Assembly (NCBI GenBank): GCA_004356215.1
Contig: SMXR01000019.1
Location: 1-12,572, forward strand
Source: Alphaproteobacteria bacterium
GTDB lineage: Bacteria > Pseudomonadota > Alphaproteobacteria > Sphingomonadales > SMXR01
Length of the DNA stretch: 12,572 bases
Direction: 5' to 3'
Part shown: piece by piece, positions 7,420-12,572 of the stretch
Numbering within the stretch: position 1 is the stretch's first letter
How the letters are laid out: every line of letters begins with the position of its first letter
The notes under the pieces: model-generated
The model's input: only the letters and a program-made list of their open reading frames with translations
What the model was told of the DNA's origin: nothing
Databases searched by the model: none
Translations under genes and position numbers: made by a program

Positions 7420-7571
7420 GAGTCACGACAGCGAGGATTTTGCGGCTTTCCCGAAGGAGAACCGCGGAGGAAGATGACTTGCCAGAAGACAAGTCAAACA
7501 ACCCATCCACACCTTTAAGAAACCACTGTTCGCTCAAAAGGTCAAGTTTTAAGAACTTAGGCTTCGGGGAA
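7420..7571 (-). other. Hairpin-rich noncoding strip downstream of tadC (3' UTR or small RNA candidate)
   Basis: Between the tadC stop and its terminator I find no convincing gene. Read on the minus strand, the strip holds two local hairpins. One has a GACTTG/CAAGTC stem (7490-7495 with 7476-7481). The other is a ten-position stem with one mismatch and a UUCG tetraloop closed by C-G (7442-7465). A weaker six-pair helix with one bulge could join 7526-7532 to 7426-7431 and enclose both. It could be a structured 3' UTR protecting the tad transcript, or a separate small RNA using the 7386-7418 terminator. A TTGACC box on the minus strand (7545-7540) lacks a convincing -10 partner. Confidence 0.35.
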
Positions 7572-8552
7572 TTAGAAGCGTCCGATCACGTTATCCGCGA
7601 TGCTGCAGGCGGCAGGGCCCAGCAGGATAATGAAAAGCATCGGCAATATAAACATGATCAGCGGAATGGTCATAATAGCCGGCAGACGGGCGGCCTTTTC
7701 TTCGGCCTTCATCATCCGGTCATTTCTCATTTCCTGGGACAGAACCCGCAAACTGTGCGCCAGCGGGGTACCGTATTTTTCTGTCTGGATCAAAGTTGCC
7801 ACGACACTGCGAACCGCTTTCAGGGGAACCCGGTTGGTCAGGTTGTACAGGGCTTCGCGGCGGTCGGATAAAAATCCAAGCTCAATAGCGGCGAGGCCAA
7901 ATTCATCGGATAATTCTTCACTCTGGCGGCTCATTTCACTGGCGACCCGGGTCATGCTGGCGTCTAGTGTCAGCCCCGCTTCGGCACAAATAACCATTAA
8001 ATCAAGGGCATCAGGCAACGCTTTCTGGATTGAACTTTTACGTTTGGTGATGGTGTTTGAGACTATCAAATTAGGCATCATATAGCCCAGCAACACCAAA
8101 CCAGTCCCAAGACCTATTTGGCCTATCGTGTTGCCTTCCCAAACCTGCAGGCCATAAACCAGGGTCAAGGCAAACCCCATCATAAAGAAAGGCAGGGTAA
8201 TCTTGCCAAAGGTAAACATGATCAGGGCGTCGTTGTTACGATAACCAGCCTGCATAAGGGTGATGACAATTTTTTCGGTTTGTTCGGTTTTGAAAAATGT
8301 AACTTTGTCGACAATGTCTTTCATAAAGCCCATGCCCTGGTCGGCTTTTTTGATCTGGGTGGCGCGGCGCTTGGGCGCAACAATGCCAGACCTTAGGGCG
8401 TCTTTTCGCTCGGCCAGAAGCTTCAGGCGTTTATTGATCGGATTTGCGGTCATGGTCGACCACACCACCAGGACTGATAAAAAGGCAAAAATACCCACCA
8501 GGATGGTGATGATATCTATCATGTTAAGGCCTATGAAACTGAAATTTTCCAT
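7572..8552 (-). CDS. tadC: Tad pilus inner-membrane platform protein TadC (CpaH)
   Basis: This 326-residue protein has a type II secretion system F domain. Membrane segments are near 13-32, 112-135, 146-166 and 291-311. The characteristic T2SSF core begins LPDALDLMVICAEAGLTL (179-196) and continues through GTPLAHSLRVLSQEM (261-275). In the Tad system, TadC and TadB form the cytoplasmic-membrane platform through which the CpaF ATPase drives pilin assembly. The start at 8552 lies two bases past the tadB stop, with only a weak GAG-type ribosome site, so coupling is likely. A second in-frame ATG at 8522 (residue 11) is a possible alternative start. It is the last gene of the operon here; no tadD-type TPR gene follows on this side. 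Confidence 0.93.
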   Translation of the reverse strand: MENFSFIGLNMIDIITILVGIFAFLSVLVVWSTMTANPINKRLKLLAERKDALRSGIVAPKRRATQIKKADQGMGFMKDIVDKVTFFKTEQTEKIVITLMQAGYRNNDALIMFTFGKITLPFFMMGFALTLVYGLQVWEGNTIGQIGLGTGLVLLGYMMPNLIVSNTITKRKSSIQKALPDALDLMVICAEAGLTLDASMTRVASEMSRQSEELSDEFGLAAIELGFLSDRREALYNLTNRVPLKAVRSVVATLIQTEKYGTPLAHSLRVLSQEMRNDRMMKAEEKAARLPAIMTIPLIMFILPMLFIILLGPAACSIADNVIGRF

Positions 8553-8554
8553 TC

Positions 8555-9544
8555 TTAAATCTCAAAGTTAATCATTTGTTTCATAATAAAGCCACCGATT
8601 GACATCCATACCAGGCCACCGAGGGCAATATAGGTTGCCCGTTGGTCGGTGAACAGGACGCTGGTATAGTTGTAATTGATCAGCAGCAGCATGAAGAACA
8701 TGACGAACGGCAAGGCGCCAACAATATAGGCACTTGCCTTGCCTTCCGAAGCCATCGCCTTGATCTTGAGTTTCATTTGCTGGCGGCGGCGCAAAAGGTC
8801 GCTCAGTTTAGATAAGGTTTCAGCCAAGTTACCACCGGTTTCCCTTTGGATGGCAAGGCTGATGACAAAGAATTTGAATTCAGGGGAATCTATCCGCTGT
8901 GCGGTTTCTTCAAGCGCCTCATCAAGGTTTTTGCCAAGCCGGATCTGATCCATAACTCTCCGGAATTCACCACCAACCGGATCATCCACTTCCGAAGCCA
9001 CCGAATTCATAGATTCGGTAATCGGCAGGCCTGACCTGAGGCCACGAACAATCAGGTCGAGGGCGTCAGGGAAAAGCGAAATGAACGATAAAATCCGCTT
9101 CTTAATCATCCCATTAATTATCAGGTGGGGCAGGAACGCGCCGACAATAACCCCCATCAGAATGGAAATAATAATGTTGACCCCGAACAGAACCAGGAAG
9201 ACCATACCAGACAGCAATCCAAACGTTAGTATCATCAACCCGTAGTGAACAATCGTAAGTTTTCTGCCGGTTCTGGCCAGGCGAAGCTTAATAATTTCAA
9301 TATTCGGCAGGACTTGCCTGAACATTTGTTCGATCGTAGTGACATTGGTGGTTTCGGCAAAAACACTCCGCGTCTGGCCCGCTTTGCCAGTAACGGCATA
9401 TTTTTGGCGCATTTTGGTTAAACGTGATCGGGCAATTTGCTGCTTTTCCGAAAAAACGTAAAATACACCAAACACCAGGCCGGAAAGCGCCAGCACGATC
9501 AGGAAAATACCGATAACCAATGCATTTATACTGGTAGCATCCAT
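8555..9544 (-). CDS. tadB: Tad pilus inner-membrane platform protein TadB (CpaG)
   Basis: This 329-residue protein has an N-terminal membrane anchor (8-30), a basic cytoplasmic segment, and two adjacent hydrophobic helices (about 99-140). The T2SSF domain begins FPDALDLIVRGLRSGLPI (158-175) and includes ETGGNLAETLSKLSDLL (235-251). Two more membrane helices follow (272-292 and 303-322). This is the standard TadB architecture and size. It works with TadC as the pilus assembly platform. The start is 11 bases after the cpaF stop, and its ribosome site (AAGG on the minus strand) overlaps that stop, which suggests translational coupling. TadB is distinguished from TadC by its operon position directly after cpaF and by its longer segment before the first helix pair. 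Confidence 0.94.
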   Translation of the reverse strand: MDATSINALVIGIFLIVLALSGLVFGVFYVFSEKQQIARSRLTKMRQKYAVTGKAGQTRSVFAETTNVTTIEQMFRQVLPNIEIIKLRLARTGRKLTIVHYGLMILTFGLLSGMVFLVLFGVNIIISILMGVIVGAFLPHLIINGMIKKRILSFISLFPDALDLIVRGLRSGLPITESMNSVASEVDDPVGGEFRRVMDQIRLGKNLDEALEETAQRIDSPEFKFFVISLAIQRETGGNLAETLSKLSDLLRRRQQMKLKIKAMASEGKASAYIVGALPFVMFFMLLLINYNYTSVLFTDQRATYIALGGLVWMSIGGFIMKQMINFEI

Positions 9545-9555
9545 TGTCTATAGCC

Positions 9556-11322
9556 TTATCCCATGGCCATCATAAGCGGGCGGCCAAGTCCAAAATATTC
9601 TGCTTTTTCAATAAAGTACGGCCGCAGGCCTGAAGTTAGGAAATCACCCAGAAGCATACCGTTTTCATCTTCACCGGTAAACTTAAATCTGTAAAGTTCC
9701 TGGGTGGTGATGACATCACCTTCCATGCCCACAACTTCAGTGATGCTGACAATCCGGCGGTAGCCATCACGCATGCGCGACACCTGGATGATCATGTCCA
9801 GGGCGTCCGAAATCTGAGTCCTGACGGCTTTGGAGGGCAAGTTGATGCCGGCCATTCCCACCATGTTTTCAAGCCGTGTCAAGGCTTCGCGCGGGCTGTT
9901 GGCATGGACCGTACCCAAAGAACCGTCATGGCCGGTGTTCATGGCCTGAAGCATATCGACCGCCTCAGAGCCACGAATTTCGCCGACGATGATGCGATCG
10001 GGGCGCATACGCAACGCGTTTTTCACAAGATCACGCATCGTCACTTCGCCATCGCCTTCAAGATTGGGCGGGCGGGTTTCAAGACGAACAACGTGGGGCT
10101 GTTGCAATTGCAGTTCGGCGGCATCCTCAATGGTGACAATCCGCTCTCCGTGGTCAATGGTGCGCGACACCGCGTTCAAAAGCGTGGTTTTACCAGAACC
10201 GGTACCACCCGAGATCAGGATATTGAGGCGTGAGGCGCCGGCAATCTTGAGGATCGTACCCATCTTCTGGGATATGTTGTTTTGCGAAATCATCTGATCG
10301 AGAGTGATCTTTTGTTTGGCAAACTTACGAATGGAAATCGAGGGGCCATCAATCGCCAGCGGCGGGATAATGACGTTCACACGAGAGCCATCTGCCAGAC
10401 GCGCATCACAAATCGGCGAGCTTTCATCAACCCGGCGGCCAACCGCGGTAACAATGCGGGTGGCAATATTCATCAGGTGACGATCATCCTTGAAGACCAC
10501 GTCGGTCAGGATCAGCTTGCCTTTTTGCTCGATATAAACCTGATTGTAGCCATTCACCATAATATCAGTGATGGATTCTTCTTCCAGCAACGGCTCCAGG
10601 GGTCCAAGTCCCAACATGTCGTTCATCAGGACTTTGACCAGTTCCTTTTGCTCCCGGAGATTCAGGTTAATTTTTTCCTGAACCAGGATCTCGCCAACCA
10701 CATCACTGACCTGCTCGGCCAATTCAGAGCGCGGAATTTCCATCGCCGCGCTGGCGTCAATTTGATCCATTAATTTGGCGTAAATTTTATCCTTGGCCTT
10801 CAGGACACTTTCACTGGCCTGAGCCCGTTTGGTGTTATCCTTGGCGGCTTCGGCAGCGGCCTTTTCCAGAAGTTTCTCAAAGAATTCATTCAGGATATAG
10901 CTGTGCAGGCCTTTGCGCTCATCTTCGGAAAGGACAACCTTCAGTTCTTTACTGGCCTCTTTGATGACGTCCATAATTTCTTCACTAACGGCGCTTTTCG
11001 GCATCTCGCCAGCAACTTTGATCGGCATCGACTGGATGATTTTCTTTTCCACCAGCGGGGTCATTTTTTCCAGGCCCTTTTCATGTGCTTTCAACGCCGG
11101 CGAAACTTTCGCTGGCCTGAGGCCAGCGGCTTTGGCCGCTTTGGATTTCAGGCCATCAGCCAGGCTTGGTTTTGACGATTTAACCTTACCAAAGGGGTCA
11201 CTAGCCCTGGGCTTGGGGGCCTTGGCCTCTTTCAGGGCTTTGATGTGGGCCAGAACCGGCTCTTTTCTAGCCAAAGAGGCCAGTTCTTTGCGTTTTTCAA
11301 GTCTTTCTAAAATAGATGCCAT
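9556..11322 (-). CDS. cpaF: Tad pilus assembly ATPase CpaF (TadA), long form with duplicated helical domain
   Basis: This secretion ATPase of the VirB11/GspE-like TadA class powers Tad pilus assembly at the inner membrane. It has a Walker A GGTGSGKT (372-379), an Asp box TIEDAAELQL (397-406), a Walker B-like region RIIVGEIRG (443-451, with catalytic E448) and a His box GHDGSLGTVHANS (464-476). The N-domain core GLGPLEPLLEEESITDIMVN (238-257) precedes the ATPase. At 588 residues it is longer than the roughly 450-500 usual for CpaF. The excess is a lysine/alanine/proline-rich, probably disordered segment (about 30-90) plus an apparent extra copy of the helical domain (about 92-155, repeated at 181-244). 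The gene starts 9 bases after cpaE with a weak GAG ribosome site. Confidence 0.96.
   Translation of the reverse strand: MASILERLEKRKELASLARKEPVLAHIKALKEAKAPKPRASDPFGKVKSSKPSLADGLKSKAAKAAGLRPAKVSPALKAHEKGLEKMTPLVEKKIIQSMPIKVAGEMPKSAVSEEIMDVIKEASKELKVVLSEDERKGLHSYILNEFFEKLLEKAAAEAAKDNTKRAQASESVLKAKDKIYAKLMDQIDASAAMEIPRSELAEQVSDVVGEILVQEKINLNLREQKELVKVLMNDMLGLGPLEPLLEEESITDIMVNGYNQVYIEQKGKLILTDVVFKDDRHLMNIATRIVTAVGRRVDESSPICDARLADGSRVNVIIPPLAIDGPSISIRKFAKQKITLDQMISQNNISQKMGTILKIAGASRLNILISGGTGSGKTTLLNAVSRTIDHGERIVTIEDAAELQLQQPHVVRLETRPPNLEGDGEVTMRDLVKNALRMRPDRIIVGEIRGSEAVDMLQAMNTGHDGSLGTVHANSPREALTRLENMVGMAGINLPSKAVRTQISDALDMIIQVSRMRDGYRRIVSITEVVGMEGDVITTQELYRFKFTGEDENGMLLGDFLTSGLRPYFIEKAEYFGLGRPLMMAMG
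10609..10740 (-). repeat. Second copy of duplicated helical domain in CpaF (residues 195-238)
   Basis: This encodes the segment starting EIPRSELAEQVSDVV and running into the conserved N-domain of the ATPase. It is in the position of the normal CpaF helical domain. It aligns without gaps to residues 106-149 at a fixed offset of 89; I count 13 identities in 44 positions, plus many conservative changes. Confidence 0.6.
10876..11007 (-). repeat. First copy of duplicated helical domain in CpaF (residues 106-149)
   Basis: This encodes the segment starting EMPKSAVSEEIMDVI. Shared positions with the downstream copy include E-x-P-x-S at the start, DV and E in the middle, and K, L, E, K, L and N towards the end. 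An Ala/Lys-rich helix (about 153-180) links the copies. Divergence at the DNA level implies an old duplication. Confidence 0.6.
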
Positions 11323-11331
11323 TTTTCATAC

Positions 11332-12549
11332 TCACTTTTTTAGGGACCATTTCCCTTTTTGCTTTGGCCGTTTCTTAAAGCCGGTAAGGTCCTGGGCGAT
11401 TTGGCGCATAGTGCGCACTAATTTAGAATCCTTAGATATTTCTGGCAAAACTTTGCCTTTTTTAACTGCATTCAAAATAACTTTAGGATCCGAGGGTAAA
11501 ATCCAGTTTATTTTGGCCTCAATCGAGGTCTCAAAATCTCTCAGCGAAACTTCTTCTATACCAACACCATGACCGTAATTAACAACAACATGGATATTGG
11601 CTTTGGGGGCGACATTCTTGAGGAAGCCAAGGAAACGAATGGTATCGCGCGTTGCCGCCAGCGCCAGTTCGGTGACCACCAGAATATCATTTGATTCTTC
11701 CAGAACATGGGAATGTTGGCCGGCCAGGCCGCGCGGCAAGTCCACCATCAAGTAACTCGACTTTTTCTTGAGCACCGTAACCAGATTATTCAGGGCGGTT
11801 GGATCGGCCTCAAAGGTCTCCTCAAACGGCATTTCCGAACCCAAAATGGTCAGATTTTCATTAACCTTGACCATGGCGCGTTCAATGAAAAGTTCATCCA
11901 CGCGGGTAGGGTCTTCAAGCGCATCTGCCAGGCCCCGGCCCGGTTCAATGTCAAACGAAAGCGCACTGGTGCCAAAATGGATATCCAGATCCAGCAATGC
12001 TGTCTGGCGTTTGAATTCGTTGGCAATAATCCACGAAACAGTGGCGGCCAGCAGGCTGGCACCAATTCCGCCGCGGACGCCAATTACAGTACACATGCTG
12101 TTTGGGGTTTTTGGCCCACCATCAACCACTGTGGCATTAGCGGCAAGAAACCCCTTGGAAATGGCGGACGCCATAATATCATGGGTAACCGGTTTCAAAA
12201 TATAATCATTGACGCCGGCACTGATCAAGTCACGGTAAAGCTGAACATCATTGGTTTCACCCAGGGCAATAATAAATGTCTGGTCACCGCAGGCTTCCAA
12301 CAACGCTGACATATCATCAGCAGGATTTTCGGATTTTTCCAGGTCAACCACCAGAAGCTTGGGCGGCTCCATAATACCCAGCGCCCGGGTGGCATTTTCC
12401 AGGGTTCCCCTTTGAACGCGCTTTTTCTGCCACCCGTAATCTTCGACAATCGGGACAAGGATCGCAGCTGTCGCGTCGTCTCTGACAAACGCGGCAAACG
12501 GCTCTCTGGTATCTTCCTTCGCCTTGGTTTTTGTATTCGTATCAGCCAT
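11332..12549 (-). CDS. cpaE: Tad pilus localisation protein CpaE (TadZ): receiver-like domain plus MinD/ParA-like ATPase
   Basis: This 405-residue protein has two domains. Residues about 18-135 form a response-regulator-like receiver. It keeps an acidic pair (D24/D25), an aspartate at the phosphorylation position (LLVVDL, D69) and the lysine in YILKP (K119). Residues about 152-390 form a MinD/ParA-type P-loop domain. Its Walker A is divergent (RGGIGASLL, 159-167, where MinD has KGGVGKTT), it has a Walker A' LLDLDIHFG (185-193), and a later MVDLPRG (268-274). The altered P-loop is typical of CpaE/TadZ. The family places the Tad machinery, often at a cell pole. The ATG at 12549 is preceded by AGGAAG (minus strand, 12564-12559). 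It is the first tad gene in the window; upstream genes such as cpaA-D probably lie beyond the edge. Confidence 0.94.
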   Translation of the reverse strand: MADTNTKTKAKEDTREPFAAFVRDDATAAILVPIVEDYGWQKKRVQRGTLENATRALGIMEPPKLLVVDLEKSENPADDMSALLEACGDQTFIIALGETNDVQLYRDLISAGVNDYILKPVTHDIMASAISKGFLAANATVVDGGPKTPNSMCTVIGVRGGIGASLLAATVSWIIANEFKRQTALLDLDIHFGTSALSFDIEPGRGLADALEDPTRVDELFIERAMVKVNENLTILGSEMPFEETFEADPTALNNLVTVLKKKSSYLMVDLPRGLAGQHSHVLEESNDILVVTELALAATRDTIRFLGFLKNVAPKANIHVVVNYGHGVGIEEVSLRDFETSIEAKINWILPSDPKVILNAVKKGKVLPEISKDSKLVRTMRQIAQDLTGFKKRPKQKGKWSLKK

Positions 12550-12572
12550 TAAACTTTGCTTCCTAAGTTATC

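Noticed and set aside
7313..7537. Minus-strand 74-residue open frame downstream of tadC
   Set aside because: It reads straight through both terminator hairpins and into the end of the amidohydrolase gene, with no family resemblance.
7517..7545. TTGACC box on the minus strand as a small-RNA promoter
   Set aside because: The -35 matches well, but at 17-19 base spacing only TTTCTT or TCTTAA are available, both poor -10 elements.
7440..7871. Plus-strand 143-residue open frame across the tadC 3' end
   Set aside because: It runs antisense through the clear tadC sequence, has low-complexity His/Gln/Arg-rich content and matches no family I recognise. It is a shadow frame.
10913..11572. Plus-strand 219-residue open frame opposite cpaF and cpaE
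   Set aside because: It is antisense to two well-supported genes and spans their junction. Its serine/phenylalanine-rich composition mirrors the lysine/glutamate codons on the other strand.
11707..12309. Plus-strand 200-residue open frame opposite cpaE
   Set aside because: It is wholly inside cpaE on the opposite strand and shows no domain motif.

Overview
The window looks like chromosomal DNA of an alphaproteobacterium, probably marine or freshwater and free-living. This rests on the Caulobacter-type Tad pilus gene order (cpaE, cpaF, tadB, tadC), the moderate GC content, and a peptide or sugar catabolic block typical of heterotrophic Alphaproteobacteria. I cannot fix the order or genus from sequence alone. 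There is no tRNA, rRNA, insertion sequence, CRISPR array or phage gene. Coding density is high, and the longest gap between genes is 246 bases.

Layout: (1) Bases 1-909 (+) hold the 3' part of a secreted beta-propeller dehydrogenase of the glucose/sorbosone dehydrogenase family. (2) Bases 1027-4472 (+) hold two tandem paralogous proton-coupled oligopeptide (POT/PTR2) transporters. Each is followed by a similar GC-rich hairpin terminator, and the second carries about 60 extra residues in a predicted periplasmic loop. (3) Bases 4618-7325 (+) hold two exported amidohydrolase-fold proteins joined by a 4-base ATGA overlap. The first keeps the metal-ligand set. The second has lost every recognisable ligand and looks like a pseudoenzyme. 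(4) Bases 7326-7571 are a convergent intergenic strip with two back-to-back terminators and a hairpin-rich stretch. (5) Bases 7572-12549 (-) are a tight tad/cpa operon for Tad (Flp) pilus assembly, transcribed cpaE > cpaF > tadB > tadC with gaps of 9, 11 and 2 bases.

Working picture (inference): on the left, periplasmic amidohydrolase(s) with a dipeptidase-like architecture sit beside two di/tripeptide importers, which suggests peptide scavenging. On the right, CpaE places the pilus machine, CpaF powers it, and TadB/TadC form the inner-membrane platform. No wholly new system is evident. The most unusual points are the ligand-less amidohydrolase partner, an apparent internal duplication of the helical domain in the N-terminal half of CpaF, the periplasmic insertion in the second POT transporter, and the structured strip downstream of tadC.
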